A stretch of DNA of 31,623 bases from CAZSHX01 sp964606895. GTDB lineage: Bacteria > Bacteroidota > Ignavibacteria > Kapaibacteriales > UBA2268. The DNA is taken from positions 1 to 31,623 of the forward strand of contig CAZSHX010000058.1 in the NCBI GenBank assembly GCA_964606895.1. The letters run 5' to 3'. The notes under the pieces were generated by a model. That model saw nothing but the letters and a program-made list of their open reading frames with translations. It searched no databases and was not told the DNA's origin. Numbering within the stretch: position 1 is the stretch's first letter; each line of letters begins with the position of its first letter. Below, piece after piece: positions 1 to 8,166 of the stretch. A program made the translations under genes and the position numbers.

Positions 1-2
1 AC

Positions 3-68
3 AAACTTAAAAAAGCTATTGAATCATCAGGTGAATCTTCTGAAAACTGGATTGAAGTGCTGAGGTAA
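3..68 (+). CDS. C-terminal tail of an unidentified protein (5'-truncated by window edge)
   Basis: An open frame enters from the left edge and stops at TAA 66-68. The last 21 residues read KLKKAIESSGESSENWIEVLR, a plausible hydrophilic, helical protein end. No family can be assigned from so little. It converges on the minus-strand zinc ribbon gene 34 bases away. The frame choice rests on composition only, since one other frame is open to position 63. Confidence 0.4.
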   Translation, partial: KLKKAIESSGESSENWIEVLR

Positions 69-102
69 AAATTGTAGAATTATAATAATTACTAACGACT
101 TA

Positions 103-405
103 CTAAGCCGCGTCGGTTGATGGCGATTTAGGTGGTTCTGGTTTAGATTCAACTTTGGTTGTTGGTGATGGCACAGGAGAAGATGTCGCTTTGTTATGCT
201 TATGAACATAATCAGTCAGATAAAATCCACTACCCTTAAAAACAAGTCCAACATTTTTACTTATTTTTCTTTCAACCTCACCTAAGCATTTAACTGGTTC
301 TTCGCAAATATCTTCGGGACATGTTTTTAATGAGTCTTCAGTAATTCGCTGAGTGTATTCAAATTCTTTTCCGCAAGTATGACATTTATATTCATAAACA
401 GGCAT
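103..405 (-). CDS. FmdB-family zinc ribbon protein
   Basis: This small protein (100 residues) begins MPVYEYKCHTCGKEFE, the hallmark start of the FmdB/CxxC putative regulatory family. CHTCG supplies the first Cys pair; later cysteines (CPEDICEEPVKC) should complete the zinc ribbon. The core ends with FKGSGFYLTDY, also typical of the family, and is followed by a low-complexity tail rich in Pro, Ser and Lys. ATG at 405 is chosen because GGAG lies about 8 bases upstream; a TTG extension to 417 would overlap that site. FmdB proteins are small, often solitary and functionally obscure: some are proposed regulators of amidase/formamidase genes, but nothing nearby supports that here. Confidence 0.85.
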   Translation of the reverse strand: MPVYEYKCHTCGKEFEYTQRITEDSLKTCPEDICEEPVKCLGEVERKISKNVGLVFKGSGFYLTDYVHKHNKATSSPVPSPTTKVESKPEPPKSPSTDAA

Positions 406-665
406 ATCAATCTCCAATATTGCTCTATGTTAATATTCAAAAACCATTAAACGTAATTCCACCTGATTTATTTAGATTTAAACCATCAGTTCATTAAATC
501 TTATGAAATATTTGATATTAATATCTTGGCAGGAATAGGGGATAGGTTACTTCCAAATTCAGTCAAACTCAATCCATATACAATAATATAATTTACAATC
601 GTTATCACCTAATCTTATGAAGTGCAATATAATTTTTTATTTATAAATATTTTTTAAGGTTGAAA

Positions 666-1211
666 TTGAATAGTTCAGACGTTATTTTATACAGCGGCGG
701 TGCTCCGGGTGCAGAAACCTGCTTTGGTGAGTTTGCAGAAAAATATAGCATTGATGAAGTGAATTTTTCATTCGAAGGTCACGAAATGGGCAGATCACGC
801 GGCATCAGAGTCTTGAATCACGAAGAAATGAAACAGGGAGATGTAAGTCTTACTTACGTATCGGCATTGATGCACAGAACCTACCCAAATACAACAGTTA
901 TGAGAAAAGTACTTCAGACTATTTGGTACCAAATCAATAGCAGTCAGGAAATTTTCGTTATTGGAACCATTTTGGTTGATAATACTGTCAAAGGTGGAAC
1001 CGGTTGGGGTGCTGAGTTTGCTAAACTCTGCAATAAAACTTTGTATGTTTTCGACCAGGAAAAAGATGCATGGTATAAGTGGGACAGGAAGAACTGGATT
1101 GAACACCCTGAACCTACAATCACAAATATCCACTTTGCCGGAACAGGCACAAGAATTTTGAAAGAAAACGGCAGAAAAGCTATTGAAGATTTATTCAAGA
1201 GATCTTTCTAA
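666..1211 (+). CDS. SLOG/Rossmann-like nucleotide-binding protein (putative)
   Basis: This is a soluble protein of about 181 residues with no signal or membrane segment. Its N-terminus has a strand followed by the glycine turn SGGAPGAE (residues 10-17). A second glycine-rich turn, GGTGWGAE (110-117), is followed by a strand, TLYVFDQ. This two-turn pattern resembles SLOG-superfamily proteins (DprA/LOG-like Rossmann folds), which bind nucleotides or nucleotide-derived ligands; the assignment rests on pattern recognition. The C-terminal part is aromatic-rich (WYKWDRKNW). Two TTG starts are possible, 660 and 666. The AAGG at 656-659 touches the first but lies 6 bases before the second, so 666 is preferred. 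It is monocistronic, with a strong hairpin just downstream. Its ligand and function are unknown. Confidence 0.65.
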   Translation: MNSSDVILYSGGAPGAETCFGEFAEKYSIDEVNFSFEGHEMGRSRGIRVLNHEEMKQGDVSLTYVSALMHRTYPNTTVMRKVLQTIWYQINSSQEIFVIGTILVDNTVKGGTGWGAEFAKLCNKTLYVFDQEKDAWYKWDRKNWIEHPEPTITNIHFAGTGTRILKENGRKAIEDLFKRSF

Positions 1212-1237
1212 GTTTTTCAAAATATATAATTTAAAAT

Positions 1238-1281
1238 AATAAATCTCAGTTTAGGAATGAAATTCCAAACTGAGATTTATT
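1238..1281. terminator. Long near-perfect hairpin after the SLOG-like gene
   Basis: A 15-base arm (1238-1252) pairs perfectly with 1267-1281, and GGAAT/ATTCC extends the stem inward past a single bulged A, giving about 20 pairs with a three-base loop. It begins 27 bases after the stop codon at 1211. The AT-rich arms give T-rich flanks on both strands, so it could terminate in both directions, though the only adjacent upstream gene is on the plus strand. Confidence 0.65.
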
Positions 1282-1350
1282 ATTTATGTTATCTGACGCT
1301 ATGAACGTCATAATGGATTCGGAAAAATTAGGTTTGACAAACAATAAATC

Positions 1351-1381
1351 TTGCTAAATAGAAAAAAAACAAGTATATTTC
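1351..1381 (+). promoter_or_regulatory. Candidate FCB-type promoter for the CZB gene
   Basis: TTG at 1351-1353 is followed, after a 20-base spacer, by TATATTTC at 1374-1381, one mismatch from the TAnnTTTG box of Bacteroidota primary-sigma promoters. An alternative overlapping classical arrangement is TTGACA at 1334-1339 with TAAATA at 1355-1360, whose spacing of 15 is short. Either would leave a leader of roughly 95-110 bases before the ATG at 1477. Confidence 0.35.
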
Positions 1382-1476
1382 ACTAACTATTTTATTCTTT
1401 TATATAAAAGTACTTTTGTTTTAAGATAAATAGGAATTTTAAAAAATATTTTGTAAATTTTTTCAGGAGAGATTCG

Positions 1477-1833
1477 ATGAAAACAGAAATATCAAATGCT
1501 ATTGATTCGCATAACTTATGGAAAATTAAGCTTGTAGATGCTATAAATATGGGTTCGATGGATAGATCTGTTGAGGAAATAAAATCAGATAGTAAATGTG
1601 CATTTGGGCATTGGCTGTATGGCGAGGAATTATCCAATGAATTAAAGAAAACCGTTGGTTACGAGAGAGTTAAGCAGTTACATATCGAATTTCATCATAT
1701 TGCGGCTCGTATTGCCGAATTAGCAATATATGGTGATACCGAAGCGGCTTTGAATCTTCTTCATGATACTGAGTATTCTGAAGCTACCATGAACCTTAAC
1801 AATGCTCTTTATTATCTTGATAAATTGATGTAA
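1477..1833 (+). CDS. Stand-alone CZB (chemoreceptor zinc-binding) domain protein
   Basis: The whole 118-residue protein is a CZB domain (PF13682-type). The zinc ligands are visible in the expected pattern: H12 in HNLW, C41 in CAFGHW, and an HxxxH pair at H69/H73. CZB domains usually sit at the end of chemoreceptors or diguanylate cyclases and sense zinc or oxidants such as hypochlorous acid through the Cys-Zn centre; free-standing versions also exist. Here no receptor, kinase or cyclase domain is attached or adjacent, so any partner must be encoded elsewhere. The ATG is preceded by AGGAG at good spacing. A promoter candidate and its own leader suggest it is transcribed alone. Confidence 0.85.
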   Translation: MKTEISNAIDSHNLWKIKLVDAINMGSMDRSVEEIKSDSKCAFGHWLYGEELSNELKKTVGYERVKQLHIEFHHIAARIAELAIYGDTEAALNLLHDTEYSEATMNLNNALYYLDKLM

Positions 1834-1868
1834 ATCTTCATTTGCAAAGCCTGTAGTTTGTTATGTAA

Positions 1869-1908
1869 GTTGATTCGGAACAGAGTTCACTGAGCGAAGC
1901 CGAAGGGG
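1869..1908. repeat. Fragment of a dispersed palindromic repeat
   Basis: The segment includes TTCACTGAGCGAAGCCGAAG, which resembles one arm of GC-rich intergenic palindromes scattered through many FCB and other genomes. It sits between the CZB gene and the convergent Nudix gene. No second arm is obvious, so it may be a decayed copy. Confidence 0.4.
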
Positions 1909-1943
1909 TAAATTTTAGAAACATAGATAAAATTAATTCAGTC

Positions 1944-2498
1944 TTATTGTCCAAAATTTTTATATCTCAAAATATAAAACAGAAAGGCATCAAGTACCAG
2001 CGAATGATTGATTTTTCCTGATAAAATCATTTCGGGAATATCTTGCAACGGAACTGTAATAACATTTATATCCTCATTTCCATCAAGAGCTTGCTCGGTA
2101 ACTTTTTTGCAATCGAACCAAACATAAGAATAGCAAAAATTATTCAAGAATGCAGGATTCGGTTCGGATTTTCCAAGCAGAACTGCATCACCGGTTCCGG
2201 CAAAACCGGTTTCTTCGGTACATTCCCGCTGTGCCGCTATTCTTGGTTCTTCGCCGGTTTCAACCAAACCGCCGGGAACTTCCAGAGTAATATCATTTAT
2301 TCCATGTCTAAACTGCTCGACCAGCACAACTTCGTTATTTACGGTTAAAGGAATTATATTCACCCATAGGGGAGAGTCCAGAACCACAAAGTTACCTTCT
2401 TTTTTGATTTTCAGGTTTCTTCGGCGATACATCGTGGCAGAAAATATTTTCAGATTAATCGGTTCCTTTGAATCAATAGTTTCCCATTTTTCAATCAT
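1944..2498 (-). CDS. Nudix hydrolase, ADP-ribose pyrophosphatase-like
   Basis: The 184-residue protein carries a full Nudix box at residues 77-99 matching GX5EX7REUXEEXGU: G77, E83, R91-E92, E95-E96 and G98. These glutamates bind the catalytic metal. The lead-in LTVNNEVVLVEQFRHGINDITLEVPGG (split here: LTVNNEVVLVEQFRHG then INDITLEVPGG) is typical of the ADP-ribose/nucleoside-diphosphate-sugar pyrophosphatase branch, which hydrolyses ADP-ribose to AMP and ribose 5-phosphate; the exact substrate cannot be read from sequence. The ATG at 2498 overlaps the TGA of purN by four bases (ATGA), and GGAG lies 8 bases upstream inside purN, so the two are translationally coupled. Confidence 0.88.
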   Translation of the reverse strand: MIEKWETIDSKEPINLKIFSATMYRRRNLKIKKEGNFVVLDSPLWVNIIPLTVNNEVVLVEQFRHGINDITLEVPGGLVETGEEPRIAAQRECTEETGFAGTGDAVLLGKSEPNPAFLNNFCYSYVWFDCKKVTEQALDGNEDINVITVPLQDIPEMILSGKINHSLVLDAFLFYILRYKNFGQ

Positions 2499-3091
2499 AG
2501 CAATTCTCCGGTTGCAATTCTCTGCAATGTTTCGGCAAAAATTATATGCTCGGCTTTCAGCACTCGTTCAGCAAGAGTTTCCGGAGTATCATCGGTAAGT
2601 ACGGGAACTTCCTTATGTGCTAAAATCTTTCCATGGTCATATTCTTCGTCAACAAGATGAACCGTCGGACCGGAAACCTTCTCACCTGCTTTTATTACGG
2701 CTGTGTGAACTTTCATCCCGAACATGCCTTCACCGCCGAATTTAGGCAAAAGAGCCGGATGAATATTTAATATCCTTCCTTTGAATCTCTCCAAAATGGC
2801 AGGCCCGATTTTTCGCATATATCCCGCCAAAACGATGAGGTTAACTCCGTGCTTGTCAAATGCGGCGATGACAGCCTTGTCGAGCTCAGCTTCATTAGGA
2901 TGAGTTTTACTGCTTATATGATAAAAGGGAATGCCCTCTTTTTGTGCTCTTTTCAAAGCACCGGATTCAGAATTGTTCGAAATGACGGCACATGCCTCAG
3001 CAGTGAGCTTTCCAAATTTAATGGCATCAATGATTGCCTGCATATTACTGCCTCCGTGTGAGGCAAGAAAACCAATTTTAAGCTTTTGCAT
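2495..3091 (-). CDS. purN: Phosphoribosylglycinamide formyltransferase (GART)
   Basis: PurN transfers a formyl group from 10-formyl-THF to GAR in the third step of de novo purine synthesis. The 198-residue product has the family's normal length. The phosphate-binding loop SHGGSNMQAI lies at residues 11-20. The catalytic set is complete: N109 and H111 in LNIHPALLP, and D152 in VDEEYDHG. ATG 3091 is preferred over a TTG at 3103 because the family begins right at the first strand (KLKIGFLAS). It is the first gene of a two-gene unit with the Nudix hydrolase and is divergent from polA. No other pur gene is nearby. Confidence 0.95.
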   Translation of the reverse strand: MQKLKIGFLASHGGSNMQAIIDAIKFGKLTAEACAVISNNSESGALKRAQKEGIPFYHISSKTHPNEAELDKAVIAAFDKHGVNLIVLAGYMRKIGPAILERFKGRILNIHPALLPKFGGEGMFGMKVHTAVIKAGEKVSGPTVHLVDEEYDHGKILAHKEVPVLTDDTPETLAERVLKAEHIIFAETLQRIATGELL

Positions 3092-3152
3092 TAATTTTTC
3101 CAAAAATAAAAAAGAAAATTAAATCTTTTAAGAAAGTCAATATAATAGTTTG

Positions 3153-3160
3153 TATATTTG
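3153..3160 (+). promoter_or_regulatory. Candidate -7 box (TATATTTG) for polA
   Basis: TATATTTG matches the FCB TAnnTTTG consensus exactly and lies 35 bases before the polA ATG, inside the AT-rich divergent purN-polA gap. No TTG is visible at the usual -33 position, so support is partial. Confidence 0.4.
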
Positions 3161-3194
3161 AAAAAAATTTATTTTTAGATTTTGAAGAAATATT

Positions 3195-6095
3195 ATGGGA
3201 AAATTGTATTTAATAGATGGAATGTCTGTTGTCTTTCGTGCTTATCATGCAATGTCGAAGTCCGGTTTGAAATCTCCGACAGGTGAGACCACTTCGGCGG
3301 TGTTTGCATTTGCCAATATTATCACCTCTTTACTCGAAAAAGAAAAGCCTGAGCATATTGCAGTGGTTTTCGATACTTCTGCCCCAACTTTCCGGCATAT
3401 AAAGTATCCGCTATACAAAGCAAACAGGGATGCTTTCCCTGAAGAACTTGTGCCTCAGCTTGCAAGAATCAAAGAATTTCTTGATTATCTTTCGATTCAA
3501 AGAATTGAGCTACCGGGATTTGAAGCTGACGATATTATCGGTACTCTTTCGAAAGAAGCCTCGGATGAAGGTGTGAAGGTAGTTTGTCTTACAGCAGATA
3601 AGGATTATTATCAATTGGTTAACGACCATGTTCTGCTTTACAAACCAGCAAGGCATTCGGGAGAGGATTTTGATATTGTTGGGTTTCAGGAAGTTTTAGT
3701 TAAGTTTGGTGTGGCTCCTTCAAAAGTGATTGATGTCCTTGCTCTTATTGGTGATTCCTCTGATAACGTTCCGGGAGTAAAAGGAATCGGTGAGAAAACT
3801 GCAATACCTCTTATTCAGAGATATGGCTCAATTGAAAGTTTGTACGAACAAATCAACAGTGTAGAGAAAGATTCAGTAAAATCAAAATTGATTGAAGACA
3901 AAGAGAAAGCTTTCCTTGCCAAATGGCTCGTAACAATTAAATGTGACGTTCCTTTGGATGTTAAATATCATGAGCTCGATTGGAAAACTCCAAGATTCAC
4001 AGAGCTTGAATCATTTTTCTCAAACATGGGTTTCAATGCTTTACGAAATAAATGGCATAAGAAATCTGTAGAATCTTCTCTAAAAGATTTAAAATCTCAG
4101 CCAACAAACGAGATATCCGAGGATATACCTGATGATGAACCTCCGGCTGTAACTGAGAATAAGACTAAAAGATTGGAAGATGTTCCCCACGATTACCGTT
4201 TGGTTGACACAGATGAAAAACTTGACAAAATGCTCAATGAATTAGCCGGCATCAAATTGCTGTCGGTTGATTTGGAGACATCAGGTTTGGATAAAAATTC
4301 CTGCAGAATAACCGGAATAGCACTTTGTGCCGAAGAAGGCAAAGCTTATTATGTGGCTGTATGCGAAGAATTTACAATCATATCAAATCCTTATGCAGCG
4401 AAGCAAAATGCAATTCAGGATTCACTTTTTTTTGAGGCTCCTCCTCAAGCCGAACAAATCATAACAGAATTTAAAAGTTTACGGGATGGCTATCTTCCTG
4501 TTTATCCTGTGCTGGATAAACTGAGAGTAATCTTTGAAAATCCAAATATCGGGAAAATCGGGCAGAATATTAAGTTTGATGCCTATATATTGAAACGCTA
4601 CAAGATAGAACTTTCTCCTCTTGTTTTTGATTCAATGCTTGCTTCGTATATTCTCAATCCGGACAATATGCACAATTTGGACGCTCTGTCGCAATTGTGG
4701 CTCAATTACACGCCAATTCCAATATCATTATTAATCGGCGAGAAAAAAAGCCAGCAGAAAAACATGGAGGACATTCCGCCCGAACAAATCAGTGATTACG
4801 CCTGCGAAGATGCCGACCTTGCTTTCAAACTCAGAAATGCAATGATGCCTTCGTTGCAAAAGGAGAACTTGCTGAAGCTTGCCGAAGAAATTGAATTCCC
4901 GCTTGTTGAAGTATTAATCAGAATGGAAGCTTACGGCGTGGCGATTGATACCAAATCTCTTTCCCAAATTTCAATAATGATTGAAAGAGAAGCAAAAGTT
5001 CTGACCGGGCAGATTTATGGAGAAGCCGGAACCGAATTCAACATAGATTCGCCAAAACAACTCGGAGAGGTTCTTTTCGAAAAAATGCAAATTCCTCCTC
5101 TTGCCAAAAATAAAACAGGTTACAGTACTAATGTTCAGGTACTTTCTCAGCTGGCTGAAATTTATCCTATTGCTCAGATGGTGCTGGAATATCGTCAGCT
5201 TGTTAAGATTCAATCAACTTATGTTGAGGCATTGCCAAAACTTATTAATCCTAAAACCGGCAGGATTCACACAAGTTTTAATCAGACAATAGCAAGCACG
5301 GGAAGGCTATCGTCAACTGACCCGAATTTGCAGAATATCCCGATTCGTACAGCATTGGGCAAAGAAATCCGAAAAGCATTCGTGCCGCAATTTGACGACA
5401 GGATTATTCTTTCTGCAGATTATTCACAGATTGAACTGCGGATTATGGCTCACATCAGCGAAGACCCGCATTTAATTGACGCTTTTAAAAATGGACTTGA
5501 TATTCATTCGGCTACTGCCGCTATTTTGTTTGATATTCCGCTTGAGGAAGTAAATTTAGATATGCGTAGGATTGCTAAAACAGTTAATTTCGGTATAATG
5601 TACGGACTTGGAAGTTTCGGGCTTTCTCAAAGGCTGAAAATGGGCAGGAAAGAAGCCACTGAAATCATATCGAACTATTTCCTGAAGTATCCGGGTATAA
5701 AAAGATATATGGACCTTACAATTGAATCCACAAGGGAAAAAGGCTATGCCGAAACGCTTTGCGGAAGAAGAAGATATTTCCTAAATATAAATTCGAGAAA
5801 TCACAATCTGAAAACTGCTGACGAACGTGCGGCAATTAATATGCCGATTCAGGGAACTGCATCGGACATGATGAAAATTGCGATGATTCGGATTGACAAA
5901 GAAATGCATCAGCGAAAAATGAAATCCATGATGACCATTCAGGTTCATGATGAACTTGTTTTCGAAGCATATCCCGAGGAAGCCGAAGAGCTGACGGCAC
6001 TCGTCAAACACGAAATGGAATCTGCTTTGTTACTCGGCGAAGTTCCTGTTATCGTAGAAACCGGCACAGGAGCCAACTGGTATCTGGCTCATTAA
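3195..6095 (+). CDS. polA: DNA polymerase I, three-domain, proofreading-competent
   Basis: Pol I removes RNA primers and fills gaps in replication and repair. The order is a 5'-3' FEN-like nuclease (about residues 1-290, starting MGKLYLIDGMSVVFRAYHAM), a charged linker, a 3'-5' exonuclease, and the family A polymerase. All exonuclease motifs appear intact: DLETSG near 358, NIKFD near 457 and YACEDAD near 534. Polymerase motif A (DYSQIELRIMAH, about 740), motif B (RRIAKTVNFGIMYG, about 790) and motif C (VHDELVFE, about 915) are all present. At 966 residues it is slightly longer than E. coli Pol I (928), partly through an extra segment inside the exonuclease domain around residues 390-430. The ATG lacks a strong Shine-Dalgarno. 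A terminator follows 13 bases after the stop. Confidence 0.97.
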   Translation: MGKLYLIDGMSVVFRAYHAMSKSGLKSPTGETTSAVFAFANIITSLLEKEKPEHIAVVFDTSAPTFRHIKYPLYKANRDAFPEELVPQLARIKEFLDYLSIQRIELPGFEADDIIGTLSKEASDEGVKVVCLTADKDYYQLVNDHVLLYKPARHSGEDFDIVGFQEVLVKFGVAPSKVIDVLALIGDSSDNVPGVKGIGEKTAIPLIQRYGSIESLYEQINSVEKDSVKSKLIEDKEKAFLAKWLVTIKCDVPLDVKYHELDWKTPRFTELESFFSNMGFNALRNKWHKKSVESSLKDLKSQPTNEISEDIPDDEPPAVTENKTKRLEDVPHDYRLVDTDEKLDKMLNELAGIKLLSVDLETSGLDKNSCRITGIALCAEEGKAYYVAVCEEFTIISNPYAAKQNAIQDSLFFEAPPQAEQIITEFKSLRDGYLPVYPVLDKLRVIFENPNIGKIGQNIKFDAYILKRYKIELSPLVFDSMLASYILNPDNMHNLDALSQLWLNYTPIPISLLIGEKKSQQKNMEDIPPEQISDYACEDADLAFKLRNAMMPSLQKENLLKLAEEIEFPLVEVLIRMEAYGVAIDTKSLSQISIMIEREAKVLTGQIYGEAGTEFNIDSPKQLGEVLFEKMQIPPLAKNKTGYSTNVQVLSQLAEIYPIAQMVLEYRQLVKIQSTYVEALPKLINPKTGRIHTSFNQTIASTGRLSSTDPNLQNIPIRTALGKEIRKAFVPQFDDRIILSADYSQIELRIMAHISEDPHLIDAFKNGLDIHSATAAILFDIPLEEVNLDMRRIAKTVNFGIMYGLGSFGLSQRLKMGRKEATEIISNYFLKYPGIKRYMDLTIESTREKGYAETLCGRRRYFLNINSRNHNLKTADERAAINMPIQGTASDMMKIAMIRIDKEMHQRKMKSMMTIQVHDELVFEAYPEEAEELTALVKHEMESALLLGEVPVIVETGTGANWYLAH

Positions 6096-6108
6096 TGGAA
6101 ATTTTCCT

Positions 6109-6136
6109 CCGGCAGGCATTCTTACTGCCGGTTTTT
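6109..6136 (+). terminator. Rho-independent terminator after polA
   Basis: The perfect stem CCGGCAG (6109-6115) / CTGCCGG (6125-6131) has a nine-base loop and runs directly into five T residues. It lies 13 bases past the polA stop codon and separates polA from the DUF58 gene. Confidence 0.85.
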
Positions 6137-6189
6137 CAAATATTTCCATTTCTAAATCGTAAATCGGATTTGAATTGCAGAAAGAAAAT

Positions 6190-7083
6190 ATGAATGATTA
6201 CAGGAAATATCTCGACCCGCAGGTAATTGCCCGACTCGACAACATTGAGCTAAAAGCCCGTCTTGTTGTCGAAGGTTTCATTACAGGGCTCCACCGTTCG
6301 CCTTACCACGGTTTCAGTGTTGAGTTTGCGGAGCACAGGCAATATCATGCAGGCGACGAAATCAGACATATTGACTGGAAAGTTTTTGGGAGAACTGAAA
6401 AATTTTATATCAAGCAGTACGAAGAGGAAACAAACCTCCGAAGCGTTATTGCACTTGATTCATCGGGTTCGATGAAGTTTGCTTCCAAAGGTAATATTTC
6501 GAAATTCGAATATGCTTCCTATCTTGCCGCGGCAATAGCGTATATGCTTATTAACCAAAGGGATGCTGTCGGGCTGGCTTTGTATGACACTAAAATTCAA
6601 ACTTATCTGCCGCCACGTTCCAAGCCTTCTTATCTTCATGAAATTCTCAGAACGATTGACGCAACTGTTCCTGCAAAAGAAACAGGAACTTCTCAGGCTC
6701 TTGACCAGCTTGCCGAAAGGATTAAAAGAAGGGGGCTGATTGCCATTTTCAGCGACTTTTTTGATGACCCCGAATCAGTTATCAAAGCATTAAAGCATTT
6801 TCGACATCGTAACCACGAAGTTATTGCTTTTCATATTCTCGACCCTCGCGAAATTGATTTCAAATTCGGCTATGCCGCAAATTTTGTTGACATGGAAACA
6901 CGGGAGGAGATGGTTACTCAGCCTTACCAGCTTCAAAGGATTTATTCAAGGGCTGTAACTGATTTCATTGCTCAAATCAAATCCGCATGCCGACAGCATA
7001 ATATTGACTATCATCTGATTGACACAGCCACACCATTCGACAAAGCCCTCAGGGAATATCTTACAAAGAGAAACAGGATGTAG
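6190..7083 (+). CDS. DUF58 / vWA-fold protein
   Basis: This 297-residue cytoplasmic-looking protein shows the DUF58 signature VEFAEHRQYHAGDEIRHIDW around residues 44-63. A von Willebrand A-like half follows with a MIDAS-type DSSGS at 90-94 (ALDSSGSMKF) and FSDFFDD near 195. DUF58 proteins are commonly linked to MoxR-type AAA+ ATPases and Bat/vWA membrane proteins in putative chaperone or metal-dependent assembly modules. None of those partners is here, so this copy is orphaned or its partners lie elsewhere. ATG 6190 fits the family's usual MxDYRKYLDP start; a TTG at 6175 would add five residues. It converges on the mcrC gene with a 36-base gap lacking a clear terminator. Confidence 0.88.
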   Translation: MNDYRKYLDPQVIARLDNIELKARLVVEGFITGLHRSPYHGFSVEFAEHRQYHAGDEIRHIDWKVFGRTEKFYIKQYEEETNLRSVIALDSSGSMKFASKGNISKFEYASYLAAAIAYMLINQRDAVGLALYDTKIQTYLPPRSKPSYLHEILRTIDATVPAKETGTSQALDQLAERIKRRGLIAIFSDFFDDPESVIKALKHFRHRNHEVIAFHILDPREIDFKFGYAANFVDMETREEMVTQPYQLQRIYSRAVTDFIAQIKSACRQHNIDYHLIDTATPFDKALREYLTKRNRM

Positions 7084-7119
7084 GGGGTGAGAGTTGGACT
7101 GATAATTTGGAATTAACAT

Positions 7120-8166
7120 TTAATTCAAAACTATTTGTATAAGTTCATCATGAATTTGTTTCCAATTTTGGTTTAAATTGACTGTCCTAATTTTGACCTT
7201 ATGAGTTTCAAGATCAAAATTGAGATTAATTTTGTTATCTGTTTGAGGATAAAGTAATATACCTTCACAATTTAGATTTAAATCACCCTTGTTTTCAATA
7301 TTTTTCAAGTAAGCAAACAATTGATATAAATGTGCACTTCTAATACTTTCCTTTTCGTAATGGTTTTGGAAAGCATTTGAATAAAACTTTGTGTCAATAA
7401 TTATCTTTTTATGTATGAACTCAATCGAAATATCCGTCTGCATTTTTGGAAGATAGCTCGAAGAAGTTTCATCAGAGGCTTTAGCTAACCAATCAATATT
7501 TTCACGATAGGTCTTGGAATTGCTGACAAGTTTCGATAATTCGATTTTGTAGAAATTTCTGATAAAGTCCTCAAATAAATACGCCATCTGTCTTTCATCT
7601 CTTATGAACTCTTTGAATTTGAATTTACCTGTCTTTTCTTCGATAAAGGAATTGTCAAATATCAATTCACAAATTTTTAATAGAAAATCATAGAAATGAT
7701 TATTACCATTCAATTGAACCAAACGGAAATGTTTTTTTTCGAGTTTTATTATTTCAACTTCATTTAAACTTAGAAACACTTCTTTTAACTCAGTTCTAAT
7801 CTCCTTATCTAAGTTATCAATTAAAAGTAAGTTGCGGACGGTGGACTTAATAATTTGATTATGTAAAACATTAAAGCTTAATTCGTCGAAACGACAGTAC
7901 AGCATTGCTTTTTTGAGTAAATTCTTTTTAATTGTTACTCCAAAGTCAATTTTACCTTTTAACCTTTTTGAATCTTCTGAATATAGAATATAGTTTTTAT
8001 CAAAACCTTTTTTGATAAGATGATTGATTCCATTTTTCAGGACCAAAGCAAAAAGGTTAATTAATTCAGTAAAATCTTTTGATTCTAATTCAATTTGGTC
8101 AGCTTCTTCTAATTTATTCCATGAATAGCATAACAGATAGTACATATTTTCAATTGGAATTGTCAT
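7120..8166 (-). CDS. mcrC: McrC-type nuclease subunit of McrBC restriction system
   Basis: This 348-residue protein begins with the McrC family start IPIENMYYLLCYSWN. The likely PD-(D/E)xK site lies at residues 244-260: D245 in QTDIS, then D258 and K260 in IIIDTKFY, as expected for the DNA-cleaving subunit. In E. coli the McrC nuclease is driven by the GTPase McrB and cuts DNA containing modified cytosine. It overlaps mcrB by four bases (ATGA), so the two are co-translated. The coding sequence is strikingly AT-rich compared with polA or DUF58, which suggests acquisition. Its target modification cannot be deduced. Confidence 0.92.
   Translation of the reverse strand: MTIPIENMYYLLCYSWNKLEEADQIELESKDFTELINLFALVLKNGINHLIKKGFDKNYILYSEDSKRLKGKIDFGVTIKKNLLKKAMLYCRFDELSFNVLHNQIIKSTVRNLLLIDNLDKEIRTELKEVFLSLNEVEIIKLEKKHFRLVQLNGNNHFYDFLLKICELIFDNSFIEEKTGKFKFKEFIRDERQMAYLFEDFIRNFYKIELSKLVSNSKTYRENIDWLAKASDETSSSYLPKMQTDISIEFIHKKIIIDTKFYSNAFQNHYEKESIRSAHLYQLFAYLKNIENKGDLNLNCEGILLYPQTDNKINLNFDLETHKVKIRTVNLNQNWKQIHDELIQIVLN

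Noticed and set aside
27..209. 60-residue minus-strand ORF in a different frame over the FmdB tail
   Set aside because: Low-complexity His/Asn/Gln-rich translation opposite an established family member; a frame shadow.
1334..1360. Classical TTGACA / TAAATA promoter before the CZB gene
   Set aside because: The spacer of 15 is short and the FCB-style pair a few bases downstream fits better; kept only as an alternative.
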